This document shows, piece after piece, positions 33,559 to 41,625 of a DNA stretch of 64,000 nucleotides (its first letter is position 1; each line of letters opens with the position of its first letter). The DNA is from JAFKFH01 sp017307375 (lineage in GTDB: Bacteria; Pseudomonadota; Alphaproteobacteria; Ferrovibrionales; Ferrovibrionaceae), in assembly GCA_965229335.1 (NCBI GenBank), contig OZ245874.1, forward strand, positions 1,054,001 through 1,118,000, read 5' to 3'. The notes under the pieces were generated by a model that ran no database searches, was not told the DNA's origin, and saw only the letters and a program-made list of their open reading frames with translations. Made by a program: the position numbers and the translations under genes.

Positions 33559-34848
33559 TTACTGCAGCGCCGGTGGCCTGGGCCCCCCGGTCGCCCAGTC
33601 GAGCAACTCGACCGTATGCACCACGGGCAGCACGGCGCCACCCTTCTCCAGCCCCTGGCCGATCTGCACCAGGCAACCGATATTGCCGGCGGCCACCAGA
33701 TCGGCGCCGGTCGACCTGATATTGCTGACCTTGCGTGCCTGCAGCCGGGCGGCCATGTCGGGCTGCAGCAGATTATAGGTGCCGGCCGAGCCGCAGCAAA
33801 GATGCGCTTCGGGTATTTCCGCAATCGTGAAGCCGACGCTGCGCAACAGGGTCTTCGGGACGTCGCGCACCCGTTGGCCGTGTTGCAGCGAACAGGCGGC
33901 ATGATAGGCGACCTTCAGCCCGGAGGGCGTATCCGGCGGGGTAATGCCCAGTTCGGCCACGACCTCGGTCACGTCGCGGGCCAGGCCGGCAATCACGGCG
34001 GCGTCCGCCTCGCCGGCCAGCAGATGGCCGTAATCCTTGACCGTGGTGCCGCAGCCCGAGGCGTTGATCACGACGGCGTCGAGCCCGGCGCCGCGCCTCT
34101 CCGCCATCCAGGCTGCGACGTTGGCCCGCGCCGACGCCTTGGCCGCCTCCTCCAGACCCATATGCTGGGTCAGCGCGCCGCAGCATCCGGCGCCGCGGGC
34201 CACCACGACCTCGCAGCCATGGCGGGTCAGCAGGCGGATCGTCGCCTCGTTGATCCGCGGGTCCAGGACCTGCTGGGCGCAACCGGTCATCAGCGCCACG
34301 CGCATCCGTCGCGGGCCTTCCGCCGGGAACACTTGCGGCCGGTCGACAGTCGACGGCGCGGGCAATTGCCGCGGCGCCATGCGGATCAGCCCGGCCAGCC
34401 GGCCCGGCGCCAGCGCCGCGAACGGGCGCGCCAGCGTCGCCCCGATCAGGGCCAGCCGGAACAGCGCCGGCCGCGGCAGCACGCTCGCCAGCATCCGGCG
34501 CAACAGCCGTTCGGGCAGCGGGCGGGTCCGCGTCTCCTCGATATGCACCCGGGCATGGTCGACGAGATGCATGTAGTCGACGCCCGACGGGCAGGTCGTC
34601 ATGCAGGAAAGGCAGGTCAGGCAGCGGTCGACATGGGTCGCCGTTTCCTCGTCGGCGGGCCCGCCCCGCTCGAACATGTCCTTGATCAGATAGATGCGGC
34701 CGCGCGGGCTGTCGCGCTCGTCGCCGTCCTCGACATAGGTCGGGCAGGTGGCGGTGCAGAACCCGCAATGGACGCAGGCGCGCAGGATCTGGTCGATCTC
34801 CCGGATATCCGGGTTCTGCAACTGCTCGGCGGTAAACTGGGTCTGCAC
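33559..34848 (-). CDS. glcF: Glycolate oxidase iron-sulfur subunit
   Basis: GlcF passes electrons from glycolate oxidation to the respiratory chain. Its 429 residues begin with two [4Fe-4S] ferredoxin motifs, CVHCGFCTATCPTY (near residue 30) and CLTCLSCMTTCPSG (near 85). Two Cys-rich CCG domains follow (GAGCCGALTQHMG and HLCCGSAGTYNL). It is a peripheral inner-membrane protein. The gene follows glcE after 3 bases. Confidence 0.95.
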   Translation of the reverse strand: MQTQFTAEQLQNPDIREIDQILRACVHCGFCTATCPTYVEDGDERDSPRGRIYLIKDMFERGGPADEETATHVDRCLTCLSCMTTCPSGVDYMHLVDHARVHIEETRTRPLPERLLRRMLASVLPRPALFRLALIGATLARPFAALAPGRLAGLIRMAPRQLPAPSTVDRPQVFPAEGPRRMRVALMTGCAQQVLDPRINEATIRLLTRHGCEVVVARGAGCCGALTQHMGLEEAAKASARANVAAWMAERRGAGLDAVVINASGCGTTVKDYGHLLAGEADAAVIAGLARDVTEVVAELGITPPDTPSGLKVAYHAACSLQHGQRVRDVPKTLLRSVGFTIAEIPEAHLCCGSAGTYNLLQPDMAARLQARKVSNIRSTGADLVAAGNIGCLVQIGQGLEKGGAVLPVVHTVELLDWATGGPRPPALQ

Positions 34849-34851
34849 CGG

Positions 34852-35988
34852 TCAGCCTCCCATCCGGCCCGGGTTGAACAGGCCCTGCGGATCGAACTGG
34901 CGCCGCACCCGCTGGCTCAGGGCCGCGATCGCCGGTGCCTCGGGCTGGAACACCGGGGTGCCGGCCCGCGCTTCCGCGCCGGCCCGGAACAGCATCGCGT
35001 GGCCTTCGCTGAAGGCGCCGCGCACGATGTCGGCCCGGGGGGCGCCATCCGGCATTTCCAGCCAGACCAGCCCGCCGCCCCAGTCGACCAGGCTGCGCCC
35101 GCCGGTTTCGACGGCAAGCCGCGCCGCCAGCGCGCAGCCGCCGGCCGGCGGCACCGACAGGCGCCACAGCGCGCGGTCGTGGAACCGGCTGAACGCCGCG
35201 ACGTCGCGGATCTCGCGCCAGAACTGCCGCGAGGCGGCATCGTCCAGCACCTCCGGTTCGCCGCCCAGCAGGTCGGTCAGCGCCCGCAGGCGGTAGGCGA
35301 CCGAGGGTTCGGGTCCCTCGACGCGGATTGCGGTCACGCCGTCGGCCAGGGCCAGGCCCGAAACTTCATGGGCCGAATTGGCGGCCGCGACCATCGCCGC
35401 CTGGGCATCGACGCCCCGCAGCCGCAGCGTGCGCTGGCTTTCCGGTGCCGGCAATACCTTGACGGTCACCTCGGTCAGCGCGACCAGGGTGCCGTAGGAA
35501 CCGGCGACCAGCTTGCACAGGTCGTAACCCGTGACGTTCTTGACGACCTTGCCGCCCGCCTTGAAGGCTTCGCCCCGGCCCGACACGCCGCGAAAGCCGA
35601 GGAAATGGTCGCGCGCCGCGCCGGCCTTGAAGCGCCGCGGGCCGGCGAGGTTGCAGGACAATGCCCCCGCCAGCGTGCCGCCGCCGGTTCCGAGCAGCGG
35701 GCCGAAATCCGGCGGCTCGAACGCCAGCGCCTGGCCGCGCTGGACCAGCAGCGCCTCGATCTCGGCCATCGGGGTGCAGGCCTGCGCGGTCAGCACCAGC
35801 TCCTCGGGCTCGTAGGACGATATGCCGCTCAGGCGCGACAGGTCGAGCACGTGGCCGGCGGTGACGGCATGGCCCAGCCCCGCCTTGCTGCCGCGCCCGC
35901 GCAGCTCCAGCGGGTGATTGCCGGCCAGCGCCCAGGCGACGGTCTCGGTGACGTCCCGCTCGTCACGGGCATGAAGGGTTTCGGTCAT
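34852..35988 (-). CDS. glcE: Glycolate oxidase FAD-binding subunit
   Basis: GlcE is the smaller flavin-fold subunit of glycolate oxidase. The 378 residues show the FAD-linked PCMH-type fold: PLELRGRGSKAGLG, VLTAQACTPMAEIEALL, GTGGGTLAGALSCNLAGPRR and GKVVKNVTGYDLCKLVAGSYG. The C-terminus FDPQGLFNPGRM is typical of the FAD-oxidase C-terminal domain. The start shares one base with the glcD stop (TGATGA). A longer upstream frame runs inside glcD and is rejected. Confidence 0.95.
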   Translation of the reverse strand: MTETLHARDERDVTETVAWALAGNHPLELRGRGSKAGLGHAVTAGHVLDLSRLSGISSYEPEELVLTAQACTPMAEIEALLVQRGQALAFEPPDFGPLLGTGGGTLAGALSCNLAGPRRFKAGAARDHFLGFRGVSGRGEAFKAGGKVVKNVTGYDLCKLVAGSYGTLVALTEVTVKVLPAPESQRTLRLRGVDAQAAMVAAANSAHEVSGLALADGVTAIRVEGPEPSVAYRLRALTDLLGGEPEVLDDAASRQFWREIRDVAAFSRFHDRALWRLSVPPAGGCALAARLAVETGGRSLVDWGGGLVWLEMPDGAPRADIVRGAFSEGHAMLFRAGAEARAGTPVFQPEAPAIAALSQRVRRQFDPQGLFNPGRMGG

Positions 35989-37475
35989 CAGAACCGCGGC
36001 AGGTCGGGGAAGGGCAGGGCGCCGCGATGAACGTGCAGGCGTCCCAGTTCGGCACAGCGATGCAGGGTGGGGAACACCTTGCCGGGATTGAGCCGCTGGG
36101 TCGGATCGAACGCGCATTTCAGCCGTTGCTGCTGGTTCAGGTCGACCTCGTCGAACATGACCGGCATCAGGTCGCGCTTCTCGACCCCGACGCCGTGTTC
36201 GCCGGTCAGCACGCCGCCGACCTCGACGCAGAGGCGCAGGATGTCGGCGCCAAAGGCCTCGGCCCGGGCGAGCTGGTCGCCCTCGTTGGCATCGTAGAGG
36301 ATCAGCGGGTGCAGGTTGCCGTCGCCGGCATGGAAGACGTTGGCGACGCGCAGGTCGTGCTTGCGCGACAGGTCCTGCATGCGGCTCAGCACCTCGGGCA
36401 GGCGCTTGCGCGGGATCGTGCCGTCCATGCACAGATAGTCGGGCGATATCCGGCCGGCCGCCGGGAAGGCGGCCTTGCGGCCGGCCCAGAACAGTTGCCG
36501 CTCGGCCTCGGAGGTCGAGATCCGGCGATAGGTCGCGCCGCAGGCGTCGGCGATTTCCGAGACCGCGCCGATCAGGTGGTCGACCTCGGCCCCGGGACCG
36601 TCCAGCTCGACGATCAGCAGCGCCTCGGCGTCGCGGGGATAGCCGGCCTGCACAAAATCCTCGGTCGCGTTCAGCGCCGGCTTGTCCATCATCTCCATGC
36701 CACCCGGAATGATGCCGGCGGCGATGACGCGGGCGACGCAGTCGCCGGCGGCCTCGGACGACGGAAAGCCCAGCAGCACGGCGCGCGCCGTCTCGGGCTT
36801 GGGCAGCAGCCGCACGGTGACCTCGGTGATGACGCCGAGCAGGCCTTCCGAGCCGCAGACGACCCCCATCAGGTCCAGACCCGCCGCGTCCATGTGCCGA
36901 CCGCCCAGCCGGATCACGTCGCCGGACATCAGCACCAGCTCGACGCCCAGGATGTTGTTGGTGGTCAGGCCGTATTTCAGGCAGTGCACGCCGCCCGAAT
37001 TCTCGGCGACGTTGCCGCCGATGGTGCAGGCGATCTGGCTGGACGGATCCGGGGCGTAGTAGAAGCCCTGGTCTTCGACCGCCCGGGTGATGCCGAGATT
37101 GGTGACACCCGGCTGCACCACGGCGCAGCGATTGGGCAGGTCGATGTCGAGCACCCGATTGAAGCGGCTCATCACCAGCAGCACCCCGTCGGCCAGCGGC
37201 AGCGCCCCGCCCGACAGACCGGTGCCGGCGCCGCGCGGCACCACCTTGATGCCGAGGCGGTCGCAGACCTTCAGGATGCGGGCCACTTCCCCGGTGGTGC
37301 GCGGCAGCACGGCGCAGAGCGGTTCCTGGCGGTAGGCCGAAAGCCCGTCGGTCTCGAAGGCCTTGACCGAACGGCGCTCGGCGACGATCGCGTCGGCCGG
37401 CAGAAAGCTCTCGAGCTCGGCCAGCAAGGCCGGCAGGGCCGAAATCGCCGCCTGGTCGGGTGCGGGCATCTGCAT
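35988..37475 (-). CDS. glcD: Glycolate oxidase catalytic FAD subunit
   Basis: GlcD oxidises glycolate (and often D-lactate) to the 2-oxo acid with FAD. Its 495 residues include PRGAGTGLSGGALPLADG and GGNVAENSGGVHCLKYGLT of the FAD domain, GSEGLLGVITEVTVRLLP, and a C-terminal NVFHAGDGNLHPLI...GEHGVGVEKRD, which carries the metal and substrate His residues of this family. GGGAGG lies about 10 bases before the ATG. lldD ends 41 bases upstream, so both are probably on one transcript. Confidence 0.95.
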   Translation of the reverse strand: MQMPAPDQAAISALPALLAELESFLPADAIVAERRSVKAFETDGLSAYRQEPLCAVLPRTTGEVARILKVCDRLGIKVVPRGAGTGLSGGALPLADGVLLVMSRFNRVLDIDLPNRCAVVQPGVTNLGITRAVEDQGFYYAPDPSSQIACTIGGNVAENSGGVHCLKYGLTTNNILGVELVLMSGDVIRLGGRHMDAAGLDLMGVVCGSEGLLGVITEVTVRLLPKPETARAVLLGFPSSEAAGDCVARVIAAGIIPGGMEMMDKPALNATEDFVQAGYPRDAEALLIVELDGPGAEVDHLIGAVSEIADACGATYRRISTSEAERQLFWAGRKAAFPAAGRISPDYLCMDGTIPRKRLPEVLSRMQDLSRKHDLRVANVFHAGDGNLHPLILYDANEGDQLARAEAFGADILRLCVEVGGVLTGEHGVGVEKRDLMPVMFDEVDLNQQQRLKCAFDPTQRLNPGKVFPTLHRCAELGRLHVHRGALPFPDLPRF

Positions 37476-37516
37476 CTGGCTGGGACCTCCCTCCGGCGCC
37501 TGGCTTGCGCGACAGT

Positions 37517-38653
37517 CTAGCGGTGCAGCACCGCCGGCGTCACCCCGGCAACGTCGCGGATGCCGGTCAATGCCATCGAGACGTCGAGTTCCCGGCGGAT
37601 GATTTCGAGCGTGCGGGTAACGCCCGCCTCGCCCTGGGCGGCGAGGCCATAAAGGAAGGCCTTGCCGATCAGGCAGCCGCGCGCCCCCAGCGCCAGCGCC
37701 TTCAGCACGTCCTGGCCCGACTGCACGCCGCCGTCGAACAGGATCTCGGTGCGCCCGCCGACCGCCTCGACGATCGCGGGCAGCGCGGCGATCGAGGCCA
37801 TGGCGCCGTCGAGCTGGCGGCCGCCGTGATTGGAGACGACGATGGCATCGGCCCCCGAAGCGGCGGCGGCCTTGGCATCCTCGACGTCGAGCACACCTTT
37901 CAGGATCAGCTTGCCGGGCCACAGCTTGCGGACCCATTCGATATCCTGCCAGTTGAGCGAGGGGTCGAACTGGCTGGCGATCCATTGCGACAGCGTCGCC
38001 AGGTTGTCCGATCCCTTGATCTGGCCGGCCAGGTTGCCGAAGGTGCGGCGCTTGCCGAACAGCACGCCGGTCGCCCAGCCCGGCTTGCGCATGATGTCGA
38101 GCGCGTTGGCGAGCGTCAGCCGCGGCGGCACGGCCAGGCCGTTCTTGAGGTCCTGGTGGCGCTGGCCCTGAATCTGCAGGTCCAGGGTGAGGACCAGGGC
38201 CGAGCATTGCGCAGCCGCCGCCCGTTCGATCAGCGACCGGGCAAAGCCGCGGTCGCGCATGACGTAGAGCTGGAACCAGAACGGCTTTGTCGTCGCCGCG
38301 CGTACATCCTCGATCGAGCAGATCGACATCGTCGACAGGCAGAACGGAATGCCGAAGGCCTCGGCCGCGCGGGCGCCGTGGATTTCGCCGTTGCGGTGGA
38401 ACAGGCCGGTCAGCCCGGTCGGCGCGATCGCGACGGGCATGGTGGCCGCCTGGCCGGCCAGCGTGGTGGCCGTCGACCGGGTCGAGACGTCGACCATCAC
38501 CCGCTGGCGCAGGCCGATGGCGGCAAGCCCCGCGCGATTGGCGCGCAGGGTGACTTCGTCATAGGAGCCGCGATCGGCATAGTCGAAGATCGCCCGCGGT
38601 ACCCGCCGGCGGGCCAGGGCGCGCAGATCCTGGACATTGGTGACCACCGTCAT
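37517..38653 (-). CDS. lldD: L-lactate dehydrogenase / FMN-dependent alpha-hydroxy-acid dehydrogenase
   Basis: This 378-residue FMN enzyme belongs to the LldD/glycolate-oxidase/mandelate-dehydrogenase family, which oxidises L-2-hydroxy acids and feeds electrons to quinone or oxygen. Visible motifs are MPVAIAPTGLTGLFHRNGE, FQLYVMRDR, the FMN Lys in KLILKGVLDVEDA, the catalytic His in VSNHGGRQLDG and the phosphate site DGGVQSGQDVLKALALGA. It is first in the lldD-glcDEF operon and divergent from an LldR-like GntR regulator, which supports L-lactate as substrate; a related hydroxy acid is possible. Confidence 0.88.
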   Translation of the reverse strand: MTVVTNVQDLRALARRRVPRAIFDYADRGSYDEVTLRANRAGLAAIGLRQRVMVDVSTRSTATTLAGQAATMPVAIAPTGLTGLFHRNGEIHGARAAEAFGIPFCLSTMSICSIEDVRAATTKPFWFQLYVMRDRGFARSLIERAAAAQCSALVLTLDLQIQGQRHQDLKNGLAVPPRLTLANALDIMRKPGWATGVLFGKRRTFGNLAGQIKGSDNLATLSQWIASQFDPSLNWQDIEWVRKLWPGKLILKGVLDVEDAKAAAASGADAIVVSNHGGRQLDGAMASIAALPAIVEAVGGRTEILFDGGVQSGQDVLKALALGARGCLIGKAFLYGLAAQGEAGVTRTLEIIRRELDVSMALTGIRDVAGVTPAVLHR

Positions 38654-38674
38654 CGGGGCATTCCTTGGTTCAAC

Positions 38675-38684
38675 TTGTAGACCA
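38675..38684. promoter_or_regulatory. FCD-GntR operator (TTGT-AG-ACCA) between lldD and its regulator
   Basis: TTGTAGACCA (TGGTCTACAA on the other strand) fits the TnGTnnACnA form of many FadR-subfamily GntR sites. It lies 22 bases before the lldD start, just downstream of a possible minus-strand promoter (TTGGTA, 17 bases, TAGGAA). Binding there would block lldD-glcDEF until the effector is present. Confidence 0.5.
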
Positions 38685-38737
38685 TTCCTATTTTGGATAA
38701 ATCTTTTTACCAACACAGTCAATCGCGAGGTCAGTCC

Positions 38738-39502
38738 ATGTCGGAAGCGGTCAAGCCGGTGCGTCTCGCCGACAGCATCGCCGAACGAATCGAGGCCATG
38801 ATCCTGGAGGGCGTCTTGCGCCCGGGGGAAAAGCTGGCCGCGGAGCGCGATCTGGCCGAAAAGCTCGGCGTCTCGCGCCCGTCGCTGCGCGAGGCGCTGG
38901 CGCGGCTCGAGGACAAGGGGCTGCTGGTCACCGGCCGCGGCGGCACGACGGTGGCCCGGTTCGAGGCGGCGCTGGCCAATCCGCTGGCGGCGCTTTTCGC
39001 TGGCAACGAGCGGGTGACTGCCGACTATTTCGAATATCGCCGCCATACCGAGGCGGTCGCGGCGCGGCTGGCCGCGCTGCGGGCCACCGAGATCGACCGG
39101 GCGGCGATCGCCGCCTGTGCCGACCGCATCGGCCGGGCGCATGAACTCGACGATCCCGCCGAGGAGGCGGCGGCCGATGCCGAATTGCACGTGCTGATCT
39201 ATGAGGCTGCCCACAACGTCGTGATGCTCCACGTGATGCGGGTGTTTCAGGAAATGCTGCGCCAGGGCGTCTTCTACAACCGCGACACGCTCTATCGCCG
39301 GCCCGGCGTGCGCGACGAACTGGCGCGCCAGCATCTTGCCATCGCCGCCGCCGTGCTGGCGGGCGATCCCGATGCCGCCGCCCGCGCCGCCGATGCCCAT
39401 ATCCAGTTCACCTTCGAGACGTCGGAGGAGATCCGGCGCGACGAGATGCGCCGCGCGGCCGCGCTGCGCCGGATCGAGCGCAGTGATCTTCTCGCGGATT
39501 AG
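38738..39502 (+). CDS. GntR-family FCD regulator (LldR/PdhR-like)
   Basis: This 254-residue regulator has a GntR winged helix: LADSIAERIEAMILEGVLRP, GEKLAAERDLAEKLGVSRPS, LREALARLEDKG. An all-helical FCD domain follows, with the metal-ligand pattern DAELHVLIYEAAHN and a later RQHLAIAAAVLAGD His. The FADR-type sensor typically binds a hydroxy or keto acid. Divergence from lldD predicts L-lactate or glycolate as signal. GAGG is 7 bases before ATG 38738; an earlier in-frame start would run back into the operator. Confidence 0.9.
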   Translation: MSEAVKPVRLADSIAERIEAMILEGVLRPGEKLAAERDLAEKLGVSRPSLREALARLEDKGLLVTGRGGTTVARFEAALANPLAALFAGNERVTADYFEYRRHTEAVAARLAALRATEIDRAAIAACADRIGRAHELDDPAEEAAADAELHVLIYEAAHNVVMLHVMRVFQEMLRQGVFYNRDTLYRRPGVRDELARQHLAIAAAVLAGDPDAAARAADAHIQFTFETSEEIRRDEMRRAAALRRIERSDLLAD

Positions 39503-39666
39503 AGCGCCGAATATTATTGCGTCATATTGGATAATATGAATATAATCTTCAGTATATATAGCATATTTCATTAATTTGATCGGAAAAATGATATAAAATA
39601 GAGAGTATCTTTCTCATTGTTTTGGCTAATCTCCCGGCCATCCAAATCACGGCCAGGGAGTGCCCC
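39503..39666. promoter_or_regulatory. AT-rich leader upstream of acdS
   Basis: About 120 of these bases are strikingly AT-rich in a GC-rich region and contain a perfect inverted repeat, CATATT-GGAT-AATATG (39523-39538). Several TATAAT-like hexamers occur near 39550 and 39591, but no single well-spaced sigma-70 promoter is compelling. A GG-N10-GC sigma-54 element was looked for and not found. AcdS genes in other bacteria are often controlled by an Lrp-type protein at AT-rich sites, which this region could suit. There is no gene here. Confidence 0.5.
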
Positions 39667-40677
39667 ATGCTTCAGAAATTCGAACGCTACCCGCTGACTT
39701 TCGGTCCCTCGCCGATCGAGCCGCTGAAGCGGCTGTCGGCCCATCTCGGCGGCGGTGTCGAGATCTGGGCCAAGCGCGAGGATTGCAATTCCGGCCTCGC
39801 CTTCGGCGGCAACAAGCTGCGCAAGCTCGAATACATCGTGCCGGACGCCATCGCCTCGGGCGCCGATACGCTGGTGTCGATCGGTGGCGTCCAGTCCAAC
39901 CACACCCGCATGGTCGCCGCCACCGCGGCCAAGATCGGCATGAAATGCCGGCTGGTGCAGGAAAGCTGGGTGCCGCATGAAGACGCGGTCTATGACCGGG
40001 TCGGCAACATCCTGCTCTCCCGCGTCATGGGTGCCGACGTCCAGCTGGTCGACGAAGGTTTCGACATCGGCATCCGGGCCAGCTGGGAAGCGGCGCTGGA
40101 AGACGTCAAGGCGAAGGGGGGCAAGCCCTATGCCATTCCGGCCGGCGCCTCGGTCCACAAGTTCGGCGGGCTCGGCTACGTCGCCTTCGCCGAGGAAGTC
40201 CGCGCCCAGGAAGCGCAGCTCGGCTTCAAGTTCGACTACATCGTCGTCTGCACCGTGACCGGTTCGACCCATGCCGGCATGGTCGTGGGCTTCGCCGCCG
40301 ACGGCCGCGCCCAGCAGGTGATCGGCATCGACGCCTCGTTCACCCCGGCCCAGACCAAGGCCCAGGTCCTCGACATCGCCCAGCGCACGGCCGAACTGGT
40401 CGGTGTGCGCCCGATCACCGCCGAGGACATCGTGCTGAAGGAGGACTATGCCTATCCGGTCTATGGCGTGCCGTCGGCCGAGACGCTGGCCGCCATCCGC
40501 CTGTCGGCGCGGCTCGAAGGCATGATCACCGACCCGGTCTACGAGGGCAAGTCGATGCAGGGCATGATCGACCTGGTCCAGAAGGGTTTCTTCCCGGCCG
40601 GCTCGCGCGTCCTCTACGCCCATCTCGGCGGCGCGCCGGCGATCAACGGCTACAGCTACACCTTCCGCAACGGCTGA
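39667..40677 (+). CDS. acdS: 1-aminocyclopropane-1-carboxylate (ACC) deaminase
   Basis: AcdS opens the plant ethylene precursor ACC to 2-oxobutyrate and ammonia with PLP. The 336 residues have the PLP Lys50 in FGGNKLRKLEY, Ser77 in GGVQSNHTRM and the phosphate-binding TVTGSTHAGM. Two residues that separate true ACC deaminases from D-cysteine desulfhydrases are present: Glu293 in VYEGKSMQG and Leu320 in AHLGGAP (equivalent to Glu295 and Leu322 of the Pseudomonas enzyme). The gene stands alone behind an AT-rich leader, with a hairpin after it. No Lrp-type acdR is adjacent. Confidence 0.93.
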   Translation: MLQKFERYPLTFGPSPIEPLKRLSAHLGGGVEIWAKREDCNSGLAFGGNKLRKLEYIVPDAIASGADTLVSIGGVQSNHTRMVAATAAKIGMKCRLVQESWVPHEDAVYDRVGNILLSRVMGADVQLVDEGFDIGIRASWEAALEDVKAKGGKPYAIPAGASVHKFGGLGYVAFAEEVRAQEAQLGFKFDYIVVCTVTGSTHAGMVVGFAADGRAQQVIGIDASFTPAQTKAQVLDIAQRTAELVGVRPITAEDIVLKEDYAYPVYGVPSAETLAAIRLSARLEGMITDPVYEGKSMQGMIDLVQKGFFPAGSRVLYAHLGGAPAINGYSYTFRNG

Positions 40678-40698
40678 CCCTCGCCGGTGGAACCAGGC

Positions 40699-40723
40699 GC
40701 GTCCCCGGCAAGGCCGGGGGCGC
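40699..40723. terminator. Strong hairpin between convergent acdS and methyltransferase genes
   Basis: GCGTCCCCGGC (40699-40709) and GCCGGGGGCGC (40713-40723) form an 11-bp stem with one G-U pair and a 3-base loop. It lies 22 bases after acdS and 19 bases from the convergent gene's stop. It could end both transcripts, although no T-tract follows. Confidence 0.5.
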
Positions 40724-40741
40724 AACCTGCCCCCAGTCCCT

Positions 40742-41455
40742 TCAGTCGCCCGGCCGTGGCACCCGGCCGCGGTAGGGGCAGCCTGCCGCACGCAGCGCGC
40801 TGTCCAGCCGCCGCAACCCGCAATCCCCCGGCGCTGCTGCGACCACCAGGCAGTTGCCCTCGAACATTTCGGCGTCGCCATAGATGCGGGCTTCGAGCCG
40901 GCATTGCCGCATCAGCGCGGCGATGTCGTCGGGCAGGACGTCGTCGGGCGTCTCGATCACCACGTTGACGATGATCCAGCCGCCGGGCCCGAGGCGGCGG
41001 GCGGCATCGGCCAGGAAGCCCCCGGCCATGAAATGCCCGGGCATCGCCTCGCCGTCATAGGCGTCGAGCATGATGACGTCCCAGCACCGCGTGTCGCGCA
41101 CCAGGAATTCATGCCCGTCGCCGACCCGGCACTCGACCTCGAGCGGCAGGTGAAAGAAGCGTGTCGCCAGGTCGAAGGCATGCGGATTGACGTCGACCGT
41201 GGTCACCGCGACGCCGCGCCGGTGCAGCATGGTCGGCAGCGAGCCGCCGGCGCAGCCGATCACCAGCGCATTGGCGGGCTGGCGCGCCTCGATGATCCGG
41301 CAGGCCGCCAGGACATAGCGCAGCAGGCTTTCACCGGTCGCGTCCGCCCAGCTCTGCACGCCGGTGCCCTGCATGTAGATGAACGAACCGTCGGTCCGGC
41401 GGCGTTCCACGCGGATGACGCCGAATTCGGTCTCGCGCCGCTCGACAAGGTCCAT
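40742..41455 (-). CDS. Spermidine-synthase-like class I methyltransferase-fold protein
   Basis: This 237-residue protein has the Rossmann core of spermidine synthases and related fused proteins: LVIGCAGGSLPTMLHRRG (motif I), TTVDVNPHAFDLATRFF and DVIMLDAYDGEAMPGH. The N-terminal beta region (GVIRVERRRTDGSFIYMQG) fits the small domain. The gatekeeper sequence of true aminopropyltransferases is not clear, so polyamine synthesis is not claimed. It is convergent to acdS and divergent from the aldolase gene. Confidence 0.72.
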   Translation of the reverse strand: MDLVERRETEFGVIRVERRRTDGSFIYMQGTGVQSWADATGESLLRYVLAACRIIEARQPANALVIGCAGGSLPTMLHRRGVAVTTVDVNPHAFDLATRFFHLPLEVECRVGDGHEFLVRDTRCWDVIMLDAYDGEAMPGHFMAGGFLADAARRLGPGGWIIVNVVIETPDDVLPDDIAALMRQCRLEARIYGDAEMFEGNCLVVAAAPGDCGLRRLDSALRAAGCPYRGRVPRPGD

Positions 41456-41498
41456 AACCGCCAGATATAGGCGATTTGCGGCCTGAATCGTGGCTATT

Positions 41499-41508
41499 TT
41501 AGCGCTAA
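41499..41508. promoter_or_regulatory. Perfect palindrome TTAGCGCTAA upstream of the aldolase gene
   Basis: TTAGCGCTAA has the even-symmetry central CG-type core usual for LacI-family operators. It lies in the 170-base divergent region, 44 bases from the methyltransferase start and 117 bases before the aldolase start. I recall similar sites for the alphaproteobacterial carbon regulator CceR but cannot verify this. Confidence 0.42.
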
Positions 41509-41625
41509 CTTGGTGTTTCCCGTGACCTTTTGGCGGCCGCGACCGCCTGACATTTGCAAAGGCCGGCGCCTTCGGCTATCAGTCCGCCCCGACCCCACCC
41601 CAATTTTCCACCGCGGAAGAGAGCG

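Noticed and set aside
33136..36030. 964-codon plus-strand frame opposite glcF and glcE
   Set aside because: Repetitive Arg/Gln/Ala-rich translation with no fold signature; a shadow of the minus-strand oxidase genes.
39503..39666. Sigma-54/NifA-controlled acdS promoter as in mesorhizobia
   Set aside because: No GG-N10-GC element with TTGC-like -12 and no TGT-N10-ACA upstream site were found.
40742..41455. Spermidine synthase (speE)
   Set aside because: The Rossmann motifs match, but the aminopropyltransferase active-site pattern is not clear and no polyamine genes are adjacent.
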